From contig JAEMBT020000003.1 of NCBI GenBank assembly GCA_018873245.2, positions 11,253,843-11,317,842 on the forward strand: a DNA stretch of 64,000 bases. Direction: 5' to 3'. Both the position numbers and the translations under genes were made by a program. A model generated the notes under the pieces. The model ran no database searches. It saw only the letters and a list, made by a program, of their open reading frames with translations, and had not been told where the DNA came from. Of this stretch, positions 47,354-60,011 are shown piece by piece (positions within the stretch are counted from its first letter, which is position 1; every line of letters begins with the position of its first letter). Source of the stretch: Archegozetes longisetosus. Its lineage: Eukaryota > Arthropoda > Arachnida > Sarcoptiformes > Trhypochthoniidae.

Positions 47354-48864
47354 CAGGGTTGCACGAAATATTTTACCCGTGGGTCACAGCAAAAACTACA
47401 AATAATACAAGATTAATCTAACATTATTTCTAAACCTCATCTAAAATGGAATTAAAGTGAATTATCTCCAAAATTTTAGGAGTTTAATTTAAGGGTCATA
47501 TCTGTCAATATTTATTTTCATTACACTCGATAATAAGAAAACAATTTGTTATTGTTGACATCAGTTGAGAGGGCATTATTTGAAAAGGTTAATAATCTGT
47601 TATTTTAAATTACACTATTTAATTTTAAAAATGGCTGGAACCTACGACAATGAACACCGTTTAATTTATTGTATTAAATGCATAGCTTTCCGGGAAGCAA
47701 AAGAAGCAGTCTCAGAATTCATTAATAGGAAATGAATTGCACAAAAACTTGGACGTTCGGTAAAATGTGTTTCTGAGTGGTGGAACAAGACATCAGATGA
47801 ATGTTTTGCGGATTACTCCAAAGCAGGCAGGCCTCTAAAAAATGTCCCAAGAAAGTGAGCAAATTGTTTTGGCAGCTCCTCGTAAACAAAGAAAAGGTTG
47901 TAATAAAGTTGCGATTGAGATCCTTCAAAAGTGAGGGAAAAGAGTTTCGAGGGAAATAGTTAGTCGTTATCGACGTAAAGAAGGCCTTAGACCTTTTTAT
48001 GTTATTTCAAAATCTTTAAAGACTCAAATTCACATTGAAGATCGACTTTGGCTTTGCAACTTGTTATCTGAATGGGATGAATATGATTTCCTCCATTTGG
48101 CACCTTCAGATGAACTTTTGTTTAGGCAATTCGGAAACCAAATCATCAGAACATTCGAGTTTGGGCCAGAAATATTAAAGACATCGAAGAACATGATCGA
48201 TATCGCGAACTTGTTCGAAATCAGGCTTGCATTGTAATTTTCATCATATATGCAGCAAAAATACTTCATTGGGTAATCAAAGAAAGCGGAGAGTCTTGGA
48301 GAGGAACTCATTTTCGCGAAACTGTCTTAAAACAAAATGTTATTCCTTTCTTGAAAAACGAAAATAATGTGATTGATATCGATCTAGTGACGTTTCTTCA
48401 TGATAAGGTACCTTGTACGAAGGCTAAAGCAACTCAACAACTGTTGCGAGAAAGCGAAATTGACTTTTAGGCGGAACGAAGTTTGGCTTGGAAATTCTCC
48501 AGACCTTAATGCAGCTGAACATATTGGATCTATAATTAAGGATGAAGCTGAGGTAAAAATGCTTGAAGAAGTTGGTTCAAACCGTTTTCCATACGCAACT
48601 CTACTTCAACATCTCACAGACGTGCTCAAAACCCCTGAAATTTGCACTGAATTAAGATTTTGGTTGATCACTTATTTGAAGATTTACTTTGCTCTTATCC
48701 CGAACGCATAAAAGCTATTGTGGCTGCTAATGGGAAGCACACGAACTATTTAAATTTTGCACATTAATCTCATTTTATGTAACGTTTGAAATAAAGTTTA
48801 CTTCAATTTTTATCATTTGTAGTTGTTGCTGTGACCCCAGGGTAAAACATTTCGTGCAACCTTG
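47354..48864 (+). mobile_element. Decayed Tc1-like transposon
   Basis: The left end cagggttgcacgaaatattt and the reverse of the right end, caaggttgcacgaaatgttt, form TIRs of about 54 bp. Flanking TA is at 47352-47353 and 48865-48866. Length is 1511 bp. The interior is a transposase with many stops. The right TA is shared with the mariner that follows. Confidence 0.9.
47631..48765 (+). pseudogene. Tc1-family transposase pseudogene
   Basis: It begins MAGTYDNEHRLIYCI, then an HTH region (QKLGRSVKCVSEWWNKTS, KAGRP). Further on are FLHDKVPCTKAKATQQLL and, after stops, NEVWLGNSPDLNAAEHIGSI. These are the second Asp and final Glu regions of a Tc1-like DDE transposase. The C-terminal segment 48400-48711 is the longest open part. 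Multiple stops and frameshifts throughout make it inactive. Confidence 0.88.
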
Positions 48865-48866
48865 TA

Positions 48867-50150
48867 CAAGGATATACAAAAAGTTTTAAAGTTAGTGTGC
48901 TACACTATTTTTAAAAATTCAATTTATATGTCATTTTGTTTATTCACATATCAATATCATAACCTGTGATTATCAGTCAATTATCACTTTTAGTCTTTAT
49001 TCTGTGAATATTTAATTAATTCTGGTCAATAGAAATTTTTTAACTGTAATGGATTTGAATAGAGAGCAAATTCGGGCCATTATTTATTAAGAGTGGTTGG
49101 ACACCAAAGTGGCTCAAGAGATTCACGGTCGGATTACCCGACGCTTAGGGGATACTGTAATATCTTTATCCACGGTCGAATATTGGGTCCGTCAATTCAG
49201 GTTCGGACGGGACTCACTCAAAGATCACCCTCGTTATGGTCGGCCAGTTTCTGCTACTAATGATGCAAACATTGATACCATTCAAGAACTAATAAGAGCT
49301 GATCCGCGAATAACATTCGATGAGTTAGAGGAGAAGTCGGGCCTCAGTCGCGGATCAATTCAAAATATTGTCCACGAAAAGCTCGGGGTCAAGAAGATGT
49401 TTTGCCGATTCGTTCCACATCGCTTAACAGATGAGCAAAAGAGGGCTCGGGTGGACATCTGTAAGGAGAACCTGAAGATGTGGAAGAATAGTGGACAATC
49501 ATTAATCGATAAAATCATTACTGAAGATGAAACATATGTCCACTATTATGAGCCGAAGTCCAGAACCGAGTCGAAGATTTGGGTCTTCGAAGATGAGACA
49601 CCACCTCAAATTGTAAGACGGGATAAAACGATCGAAAAAGTTCTTTACGCCGTGTTTTTCAATACATCGGGACTGGTCGAAACGGTCAAATTAGAAGGAC
49701 AGAGGAGTGTTACGGCCCTCTGGTACACCACTAAGTGTCTGCCTCGGATCTTTCAAAACGCCTCCAGAAAGGGTCTGCTTTTGCATCATGACAATGCGAG
49801 CAGTCACACCGCGAACATGACCTTAGAGTATTTTGCCAAAAATAAGATCAGAATCGTTCCGTACCCGCCATATTCACCGGACCTCGCAATGTGCGACTTC
49901 TGGTTGTTCAAAAACCTGAAGCAAAATCTTCGTGGGCAGACATTTCAGTCTGAGGAAGCACTTGATTCGGCCGTTTTGGAGTATTTTGAGAGCATTCCGA
50001 AAGTGGCCTGGCGGGAGGCCTTCGACAAGTGGAGGATCCGAATGATGCATTGCATAGAAGCTAATGGAGACTACTTCGAATAGTCATATATGTATTTCAT
50101 CTCAATTTCTTTTAATAAACATGACCTTTAAAACTTTTTGTATATCCTTG
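48867..50150 (+). mobile_element. mariner element, 1284 bp, nearly intact
   Basis: Identical inverted ends caaggatatacaaaaagt continue to ttttaaag (about 25 bp). TA lies at 48865-48866 and 50151-50152. The length is that of a full mariner. It is inserted exactly at the right-hand TA of the Tc1-like relic, so it is younger than that relic. The interior is GC-richer than the surroundings. Confidence 0.93.
49049..50083 (+). pseudogene. mariner transposase (DD34D) with one nonsense codon, 344 aa
   Basis: The ATG at 49049 gives MDLNREQIRAIIY, then TAA at 49088-49090, where a second Tyr is expected (YYEW). After that the frame is open to the end. The HTH region contains LSTVEYWVRQF, and the linker GRP follows. 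Catalytic residues are Asp in ITEDETYV, Asp in LLHHDNASSHTA and Asp in PDLAMCDFWLF; I count 34 residues between the last two, the mariner DD34D signature. The usual motif YSPDLAPCD is altered to YSPDLAMCD. With a single stop it is a very young pseudogene, or a functional copy with a sequencing error. A downstream start would delete part of the first HTH. Confidence 0.9.
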
Positions 50151-50669
50151 TATAATGGAAAGCATTTTTGCGACTATTATTATATTTATCTTCGACATAT
50201 GAACATTTAACTTTTTTCTTAATATTGAATAATTCGGTCAAAAGAAAGATGATTTGTTCGTTAAATGTATAAAAGTTATTCATTACATGAATGTTTGTTT
50301 TGATTGAAAGTTTTATTAAATGATTTTTTATGTTTACCCTACGATAGAGTATACGCTTATCTACTACGAGGAAAGTTTAGTTTCATGTTAAAAGACCACT
50401 GATATATCGTTGATAGTTCTATGATTCACATCAATTTATTGATCACAAGCAAAAGTCGATTTTTTACGTAACATTTTTTAGGAAATATTGCATTCAACTA
50501 AATGACACATTTTAAATTCTTATTGATCGCAGTTACAAATTACAAGAATGTTAAATTTGATTGTTTTTCATCATTAATATAATTTTCTTATAGTTAATAA
50601 ACTTTTGAAATTTTCAAAATCTTGTTTATATTGACTAAAATCTGAGTTAAATCTTAATTAAACACATTG

Positions 50670-51588
50670 TTATGCCCACAGTCCTCCTTCGTCTGCAACC
50701 AAATTAATTCCAGTGACAAATGACGATTCATCTGGTGATAAATATAAGATCGCATTTGGGATGTCTTCTGATTCTCCGACCCGACGCAGAGGACTCGTTT
50801 CTCTTTGGTTTTTATATAGTTGTTCGTCTACTTCTTTTGGTAAACCAGCTGCTTCTCTAAATTCTGTTCTAATTAGTCCTGGACTGAAATTCAGAATTCA
50901 TTTAGAAACCGATTCAGAGTTAAAATAAAAGTCAATTACTTGACAACATCAACGCGGATTCCTTTTGGTCCCAATTCAAATGCTAAACATTTAGTGAACA
51001 TGTCTAATGCACTTTTCGACACACAATAAATGGAAAAAGTTGGATACTAAGGATATAAATTGTTCATCAAAATCTTATTAAAGATCATAAATTAACTCTT
51101 GATAATGTAAATTCAGAAAACTTACAGGTTTTAGACAACTAACACTCGAAATATTAATAATGACTCCTTTAGTCTTTTTCCAAATGTTCAACTGATAAAT
51201 TAGTCAAATATACGACCGATCGTACGTTTAAATTCATTGTACGATCATATACGTCTAAAATCGATGAATCTTTGATCGAACCCAAAAAAGCTGCACCTGC
51301 ATTGTTGACCAATATATCAAGTCTTCCAAATTTATTGATTGTTGAATCAATTAATTGTTTGCAGTCATCAGTTTTGGTAACGTCTGCCACAACTTTTAAT
51401 GCTTCCAATCCTTTTGGTGACACTTTTTTACATTCTTGAGCTACTTCTGACAAATTTTTGGCATTACGTTCAGTGATGACAATCTGAGCACCAGATTTCG
51501 AAAATGATACAGCAGTTGCCGCTCCGATACCAGCACTCGATCCTGTTACTATCACAACTTTTCCTGAAAAATCTCTAACGTTCGCCAT
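50670..51588 (-). CDS. Short-chain dehydrogenase/reductase (classical SDR), about 260 aa, one-base frameshift
   Basis: Exons: 51588..51126, 51046..50940 and 50883..50670. Motifs in order: TGSSAGIG (residues 15-22, NAD(P) binding), NNAG (95-98), YCVSK (Tyr161/Lys165, catalytic), PGLIRTEF, and the ending [15 protein letters not shown]. The size is standard for a FabG-like cytosolic SDR; the substrate is unknown. The frame breaks at an A-run (plus-strand T-run 51175-51179). Removing one A restores [14 protein letters not shown] and gives exon 1 the 462-nt length that its phase-0 junction requires. Homopolymer position, intact splice sites and intact active site favour a sequencing error over true inactivation, but this cannot be decided here. 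Two decayed paralogues lie at 35.2 and 52.5 kb. Confidence 0.85.
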
Positions 51589-51589
51589 A

Positions 51590-52489
51590 GTTTTGTATAA
51601 TTTCGTTTCACAAAACAGTTATAAAGATCTGCCAAACTTCGAAAATAAACTGTTGCATCGAGTAGAGAAATAATTAATGAGGCTTCATAATCACTTTATC
51701 GTATTACTCGTCTGTTTTTATCAAACTTTGATAACTTATAATTAATAATGACAATTATAGTTTGAAGATTATTAAGTTCATGTGTACAGATGATAGGTAA
51801 ATGTTATGCATTGATCCCGGATTAATCCCTAGTGTGTTTGGACAAGATAAGAGGGATGAGACATAAATTAATATAATGATAAGTTAGTCATTGCTAAACA
51901 TGATCAGTATCAGTCATAGTAAAAGTCAATTTAATATCGGTAATAACAATCAATAAGTCGTAGGATGAGAACACTGGTATGACCTATCAAATAATTTAAA
52001 TGGATATTTTAAATTATGACTCAATTCAAATGATTTCGGTATCGAATTCACTGGCATCTTTAAATTGAATTGATAGAACTTTTTAAAAGGAATGACAAGA
52101 AACTATTTTCATAATAAAAGTGTGTTATCTTCAACTATTGAAAGTTTTTCGACTCATAGTATTTTGTCAAATCTTTTTCATTAACATGATTCAAATTTTA
52201 TGATTGAAAAGTTCTAAACTGATTATTAAGAACGCGTTTATTGATTATGCTTAACATAAATCCGAATGAATTTCCTTGCCCTAAAGCTTGCCAACTCTTC
52301 TGAATCTTTTTAGAATTCATAAATACGTAACATTTATCTCTAGACTGTACTAGATTTCTGTGCTTGAGTTTCCGTGTAGTAATGAAGCTCAGCAAATACG
52401 ATATTCGTCTAACGACGTATCTAAAAGTAGCTATGAGTTCATATATAGTTCACATCGGACCTTCTCCCAGTAATTAATACCCTTTAAAG
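51590..52489. other. Gene-free stretch upstream of the SDR gene
   Basis: AT-rich with no recognised feature; the short frame at 52198-52395 is without domain similarity. Confidence 0.5.
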
Positions 52490-52650
52490 AACAATCCGAT
52501 CCATTTTTTGAAGAGGCAAATAAATATTCATTGACTCGACTCAGAAAACCAGAAGATATTTCAAACGTCATCTTATATTTGGCAATATGTCGGATGAATT
52601 ATCGTTTATTACCTGAATTAATTTAGTTGCTTTTAATGTTTAATACTTGA
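52490..52650 (+). pseudogene. SDR 3'-exon fragment
   Basis: The DNA reads RLRKPEDISNVILYLA and, after a frameshift, SDELSFIT-INLVA. It parallels the last exon of the SDR gene 1 kb away but on the opposite strand. There are only about 45 codons, with stops. It is a dead duplicate. Confidence 0.7.
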
Positions 52651-53149
52651 TGTTTGTTTATTTTATGCGTAACTGAACGTGAAATACTTTTCGTTTGTCA
52701 TGCATTAAAAGTCAGGTTTGGCTAAAGTTTGGTATTTTGAATATAACCAAGAATGGTATTCAAAGTTAAGATCGAATTGTTGTAATTTAGAATTCACACA
52801 ATACATAAGTCTTTCAACAATAATTATTGCCCGTAAAATTAATTCACTTTTTCTTATAAGATCAAAATTATTTTTATTCGAATTCAACCGTCAGTCAACT
52901 ATAAACTTTTTGATAATATTGTAAGTTTTTTAATTTTGAACTCTTTTCTCATAATTTTTAAAATTTGGTACCAAAATTGTTTCAATTTGAATAAATATAG
53001 AGTAAATTCTTGTTGTTTTGAGCAGACAAAATCATTTTGATAATCGTCATATTCTGTCAGACTACTTATAATTTTCTGCTGAATTTTAAAATCAATTTCC
53101 AATTATCTCAATCTTCTCTGAAAATTTTCATTTTCTTTTTTTAAGCCAA

Positions 53150-56100
53150 TTAATCTAGATTCCGATTGAATTTTGATTCACTTGGCAATTCCATATACCT
53201 TTCAACTATCATAAATAAAATATTTGTCAAAATTCGTGAATATTCTTAAAATATTTTAATTGTATCATTTTAATGAATACTTACCATCACTATCCCATCC
53301 AATCTTTTCATTCCTAATTTGTTCGTCAAGATATTTAATTAAAGGATCGAAGTATTCGATCAGAGGTTTAGCACTTATGAATTCACTACCAGTCAATGCC
53401 TTCAACTGTTGAGGCCATGGCTCGGATGAGCCCAGTTTGAGCATATCAGCAAACTTTTTGCCAGCCGCTTTGTTACCATCGATGTCACACTTGTGAAGAG
53501 GAATGTTCGGTTGTGCTATATCACAAAGCGCTTTGTGAAATTGAAATTGAATGATGTGAGAAACAAAATATCTGTAACATTAAAGTTTATGTCAATTAAT
53601 TGTAAATATTGATTAATTAAAAAGACCTTGCTCACTAAATCTAAAAATTATTTTTGCTTAACCTGATGTATTCAACACCAGCCGGAATATGATACTTAGC
53701 ACCAGGATCGAAATCCTTTTCACTTCTTGTAGCCGGTGGTGAAATTCCTTGGTACTTGATTCTCAACTCCCACCATCTCTTATTCATCTGATCACTAGTT
53801 GTTTTATTAGAGAAAACATCCCATCGCCACATATCCATCAAATAGCCAAATGGCAGGAATGCAATCTTTTCTAAAGCCATTTTCATTTGATAGTTAAGAG
53901 TTGTTTCGAGATCATCAACGAGAGGGCTGAGAAGACCTATTTTGTTGAGATGTTCGGGTGTTGAGACAGAAAGCGCTAGTAAGTCACCGATAGCTTCATG
54001 AAAGCCTGGATTAGCCCCTTCTCGAAAAACGACTGGTTGGTTCTTGTATTGAAGAAAATATTCAATGTGACCCATCTCATGATGGATTACCACCAGATCT
54101 TCCATATTTATATTTGTACACATCTTTATTCTTAACCAATAAATATAAAAATATTCAATATAATCTATGATTAGACAGCGTATTATAAGCACGAAAAAAT
54201 TTCAAATTTGTTCTTGAGAAAGAACAAATAAATAAGATATGCCTACATTGCATATTTCATTGCATAGCTTGTCTGAATTATGCTTTAATTTAGGTTTAAA
54301 TACATCTATTAATGCAGTTTTTGATATCAATATTCAAAATTATAGTGACGTTATGTGTTTCTAGTGTAAAATTTGCACAAATTTTGTATAAAGTGAGCTT
54401 TTTCTAGTTTTTTCCAGTATCACAAAGACTGGGGCAGATTTTTTCAATCATTTTAAATCTTTTGGAAAATTTAGAGATATGTGTGAGTCTTAATTTTTAT
54501 TTAGCTTTGACTTCACGGTTATTATTCTCTGAATTTTAATATATTGAAACACACGTGAAAAGCTGTGATATCAAATCTAGGAAAAAATAAAAGACTTAAA
54601 CATATGCAATATGCTTTAAAACCTATTAGTGCTCGATGGGTACGGAAAGCTTCTGTTGGAGAGTTCGTTCCTATACTAATAGTGGATGCTTCTTATGACA
54701 TATACTGTTAGCTATTAGTACATGTTCTTTTATTTTATTGAATGTACTTTTACCCATTAGGATACTTTCGGTGTACATTTACATCGTGGCAGGGGAGAGG
54801 TTGAACTAAAACGGAAAAACTTCCTCCTGATATGGTCCTCGATCTTAGGATTTATTTGGCAGGAGTGAGAACAAAAACAGGAAGGTTATTTGCCCTTATT
54901 TGCTTTGTTACAAATGCTTAATAAATTATGCTCTATATTTTTGTTGAGTTATCTAATTTTTGTTGATTCTCAATTAATAATGACATTAATTTCAAGTAAA
55001 TTGGTTAAAAATTTTAAATAATGCGAACATATTTATATTAACAGGAAGTTCTTCTATGCGATTTTTAAAATTGTTTTTCAGCATACGAACCATTATCAAG
55101 AATAGATTTAGAGTCTATATTTCGTTGCTTAATAATAGCTTCAATATAACGGTCAAAGGATTACCTCGATATTTAATTTTAAACAATATTTTTGATGAAA
55201 AACTGATTTTATCAATTAGTTGAGCTTTTTAAAATTAAAACTTCTGAAATAAGCGTAGACACAAAATGCAGCTTTTAAGAATAAAATTAAATGTTTATAT
55301 TTGGCAGCTTACTTATGATGGTCAAAAACAAGTTTTCAACCTAGACTCAATGCCGAATTAAAATTCGCTTAAGTATATCGATGGGAAAATTTTGAACTCA
55401 ATACAAGCTTCACATTTGTTATGCCATTAGCTTTAACCGAATGGATGGAGAAAGGTAATTAAATTTAATGATGTTTACAGATAATTGAATTTCAATCTAA
55501 TTCTTTCAGGATTATATTAATTATATTTACCTGAAATCTTTACCATTTAAGAAGTCTTCAGCAGATGCCATACAAACAACCTTCTTATTCGTTGGCTTAA
55601 CTATCATAGAATGCTCCCAAAATTCTAATGGCATAGGAATGAGACCTAAATTCCTAATGAAGCCATCGGCAATACCAAACATCTTTAAAGCTGTATAATT
55701 CTGTGATAAATTTAAAAATTAACTCAATATTTTCAATTATTTCGAGTCTTGTTAAACAAAATACTAATACTTCTTTGATCAAAGTTTGAGTGATATCAAC
55801 GGAGCTTTTGTCAGGAAAAGGCGCGACTAAATCAAGAATATTAGACCATTGCTGAGCCCACATATTGCCCAAAAGGTGTGCCGGAATTGTCCCATCGTTT
55901 GGCATTTTATTTCCATAGTATTGCCTCAATTTCATTCTGACATAAGTATGCAACTTCTTATAAATGCCTTCAACTTCTTGCCATAGCGTTTCCATTTGTT
56001 CTTTGAAGTCTTTTGTTTCCCAAGGAAATAGCCATAAATCCTCCTGAGTTTTGAGTCCATTCAATACTGCGGCCTTATTTCCTAGTTTAACATATTCTTT

Positions 56101-56888
56101 ATATAATTCTCTGACTGGTTTTCCAGCACTATCTCTCCATTTAATCCACGTTTCCTTCAGTTCCTCATAATTTCTCGATTTTGACATTATTTCTTCCAAG
56201 TCTATTGAATTTTTAAAAAGGAGTTACTTTCTTTGTTATTGATTATAGCTGAATTTAATTGATTAAAACCTGGCTCTAATTCAAGACCGCATTTGCCTTT
56301 AACACAAGCTGTTGCGCTGCTATAGATTTTCTCCATAGCTGTTGTTATATTTGTAAACTTCAAATAAAACATCAAATCTAAGTGTGAATTATTTTTTTCT
56401 TATTTGGAGATGTAATTAAGAAATAAATTTATATTTGAGTAATACCCGATCAGAGTCTTCGTCATCAAGTGCTGAATACCCTAAAATAGATAACTTTTCA
56501 AATTGTCTTCTAGTGCTATAATCTGTAAAATTGCTATAATCATAACGAGTCACATTTTTCCAGAGATCTTTTCGGAATTTATTATATATTGCGGTTTTCT
56601 CGATCTAAAATTGAGTAAAGGTCCATTAACTTCTCGTTGGTTACTAGAATAAAAGCTAATTTTGTATAAAAGCAAGTTCTGAATACTCACAAGTTTTTTC
56701 TCATTTTCATCATTAATATCAGTTCTGAAGCACCACTGAGCGAATACCAGCTCAGCACTCTTTTCACTTAATTTTTCGTCCACGACACTCAAGAACTTTT
56801 TGGCTTCTATTTCATCAACAATTTTTCGATCCTCTGACAAAATCAAACAAGGAAACGTTATCAAGCATATCAGTAATAAAGTAGACAT
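53150..56888 (-). CDS. ACE: Angiotensin-converting enzyme (M2 peptidyl-dipeptidase), 618 aa, complete
   Basis: Eight exons: 56888..56691, 56604..56446, 56357..56270, 56201..55771, 55700..55531, 54130..53663, 53571..53285 and 53205..53150. Every phase agrees and the sum is 619 codons. The first residues form a secretory signal ([15 protein letters not shown]). Family landmarks include [28 protein letters not shown] and [13 protein letters not shown]. The zinc site is HHEMGH (His366, Glu367, His370) with Glu394 in GFHEAIGD. The C-terminal part is [16 protein letters not shown]...PLHKCDI. There is one catalytic domain and no membrane anchor, like soluble insect ACE (about 615 aa). It cleaves C-terminal dipeptides from small peptides extracellularly. 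The last small exon (ending NLD, TAA at 53152) is the least certain. No defect was seen. Confidence 0.93.
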
Positions 56889-56889
56889 T

Positions 56890-57950
56890 GTGTTGAAAAT
56901 ATGAATGCTTTCAATTTCTTGAATTAAGGAAACGCAATAGAATAATCAAAAATTTTCTTTTGCTGATGTACTTTTTCACTAACTATAAGTGTTTTGCTTT
57001 CGTTTTCACCTTTCGCGTTCAAGTTCATTAACTTATTTAAACTTTCACATAAAACCTGTGAGCTTAAAAATCTTGTCATTCGAGTTGAATTTCTTTTCCG
57101 TAAACCTGATTGAAAATCAGATAATATCTATGACTTTTCCTGTTTTGACCGATAAATTTTGAACTTTAAAATACTTAAAGAACTTATTTAAAATTGATTC
57201 TAAAATAAAAACAAGATTTTCATTTCACTAGTTCATAAAGATCTCTTAATGTTTTCATGATTTTTCTTCAACTTTTTAATTGTTATGTCGTTCCGGTTCG
57301 AGCTCATAAACCTAAACGCATAACTAGAGGCTAAAAATAATTACTTACTCTGAATTCTGAAACAAAATTCTATTAAACTCTTAATAATATTAAACTTTGT
57401 TTGATTGTAATCTTTTATTTTCTTATAAAATTATAAGTATTTAAATTCATATTTGATAAAAATGCATAAAATGAATATGATGTAAAACTTATATGTGACT
57501 TCATTATTTTGTTGATACGTAAAAATATTATAAACATATTTAAAGGTTTTCACACTTGAAAAGATTTTTACTTCTTTTGAACACTTTTCACTTTCGTACA
57601 GAGGGTTAAGAGGTCCTCTCCTCGAGACCACCGCCCAAAGACTAACTCTCTTCGCAATTTTTTAACATATATTATACAAACAAAATAGATCTGAATTGTT
57701 ATTCTTTTAAATATGAGCCGCATTTCATAGCAAACTTTAACACGACGATAATCTTGAAAGCATTATGTAAAGCATTACATGAAATATGGAGCAATTTTTT
57801 GAGATAAATGTTTGACAAATTGTTTTAAAAGAATGAAAAACTGATTTAAATTCCTTTCTGCATAACATAATTAACAAAAAAGCTGTTTGAAAATAATCGG
57901 AATGGAAGTTTTTGTGAGGTGAACCTAAATTTTAGAATTCCAAATAAGCA
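56890..57950. other. Gene-free stretch upstream of ACE
   Basis: AT-rich; presumably includes the ACE promoter, but no specific element can be named. The frame at 57431-57631 has no ATG-supported domain. Confidence 0.5.
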
Positions 57951-57954
57951 TATA

Positions 57955-58457
57955 CAGTTAAATCCAAAAATAAAGTACATTCTTACTTAAAATATATACT
58001 TTACTGTATAGCATTTTATTTACTCGATTGTATAGTTTGTCATTAAATTACGAACAATAGTTCATGACCATTCAAATCAGATTAAAAACTCAAGATTAGC
58101 TCTAAAGAAGAACTGAACAGTGACAAAGCTTGACATCATGCATTTGTTCTCAGTACCGAGAAGAGTAACACAGATCATTCAAAGCAATGGAAATTGGACA
58201 AAACATTGAACTTTTAAAATAAATCTGATGAATACAAAAATTTGCATTTTTCAGCAAGATTTAAAATTAAAATTAAAATTCGAAAAATCTTTACTTTTTT
58301 ATTATGATAAATAGGTTAGAACATGATTCACACTCATTCAAAGCTTATCTTTATGAATGATGGTATAATTTTGATGAGTATAACTTTCTAAAGATCTTTG
58401 CTATACAGTGAAGTACATATTTTAAGTAAAAATGTACTTTACTTTTGGATTTAACTG
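57955..58457. mobile_element. Tc1/mariner-type MITE, 503 bp
   Basis: Left cagttaaatccaaaaataaa and the reverse of the right, cagttaaatccaaaagtaaa, form about 60-bp TIRs that continue through gtacat...acttaaaatat. TA flanks both ends (57953-57954, 58458-58459). No coding capacity. Confidence 0.9.
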
Positions 58458-59476
58458 TAACTACATCAATCGATCAAACTTAGGCGTTAATTGTTGATCA
58501 AATGAATAAGCCTTGTATTACAGATTACTTGGTATTGAAAAGTTTAGTCAAAATTCATAATTAAATATAAAATGAGCTGGTAATTTTATTATTACCATAA
58601 GAGTAATTTATTTGAGGTTCTTCAATTCTAAAACAATTACCTGAGAGTTTACTTGGAATTGAAGGAAAAACAATATGATCTTATTAATCGATTGCCAGAC
58701 AAGTACTCTAAATAACTGTTCACAAGAAGTTATGTTATATTTTAAATAACTTTAAAATGTTTTAAATTATTGTCTTATTACTTATTATTTTGAATAAATA
58801 TGATTACATTACTAGCTTGTGAAAATTAATTTTTTTCATGAGGGACTAGAAAAGTGCTGAATAAACAATGCAAAAACTATTTGAAAGTTTATGACACAAT
58901 ATTGAAATAATACTGTAAAATCGAAAATTAAATAAAAAATATTTCAAACATAAAAGATTCAATAGATGTAATTTTATTCAGAATAAAATTATATTTTTAA
59001 GAGTTTTAATTTGATAATATTAATGCCCAAAAATCTTACTACAAGTGAATGTTAGTCATAATATGAAACCTTATGAAATTTTTCTTGTTAGTGATATATT
59101 TGCCAATATTTATAAGTATTTATTGACAGACATTTTATATATTGTGCCTAGCTGAATTATCAAGTAACTAATCATAAAAAATGTTATTTCATATTATCAA
59201 TACTATAAATCTCTTCTTATAAGAGGTATTTTAAAATCTCACAAAATACAAATAATTTTATATGAATAAATGAAATTTGAATCAAATTTTCTTATAGGAG
59301 TGTTGTTGCTCCATCTGCTACTAATAAATGGCAGCAAAAATGATGATTAATCTGATGGCAGATATAAGAGAGAACGTTCGCCATGGAGATTGAAGGTGCG
59401 CATCTTGAGATTCTTCGCATCCGTACCTTATTACATCCCTACCAATAGTGAAAGAATCTCTTATTGTATAAAGATA

Positions 59477-59633
59477 CAGTAAACTGCCATTATTGTCCCT
59501 GGATGATTTTTCATGAATAGAGGGATACTAATGGTAGTCAATAGAAATGAAAATGTTTTGTTATGTTTTGAGAAATGCGGGATAATATCGGCAGAGGGAC
59601 AGTAACGGCAGGGATATAAATGGCAGTTTACTG
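59477..59633. mobile_element. MITE, 157 bp, TA-flanked
   Basis: The ends cagtaaactgccattattgt and, in reverse, cagtaaactgccatttatat are inverted repeats flanked by TA (59475-59476, 59634-59635). The CAGTAAACTGCC end resembles pogo/Tigger-type termini. No coding capacity. Confidence 0.85.
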
Positions 59634-60011
59634 TATCTCTGTTATAGTATTATTTGCATGGATGCAAAAGATGTCTTCAGGTATAGTACTAGTAAAATAT
59701 GATATCAATTGAGGTATAAATTCAATTTATTGTCTAAGTAGCAGTGGTGAGCTGGAGCCGGTTCGCACCAGTTCTCGCGAAACCGTAGTTAAATTTTATA
59801 ACAGTTTAAGAACCGTTTGTTAAAAGTTCTATTGCAAACAGATGCTAATTGTTTACAGAGAAAAGTGCTTATAATAGAATTTATTGCTATTTAATTATTA
59901 TTTCTAGCTGTATTATTGAAGAAGGTCTAAATCTAGCATATTAATTCACGGTAAAATAACTTTTGGAGCTTAAATCTTCTATTTAACTTTTCTCAATTTG
60001 TAACGTTCAAA

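Noticed and set aside
52198..52395. 65-codon minus-strand frame near the SDR fragment
   Set aside because: No domain and no ATG-supported conservation.
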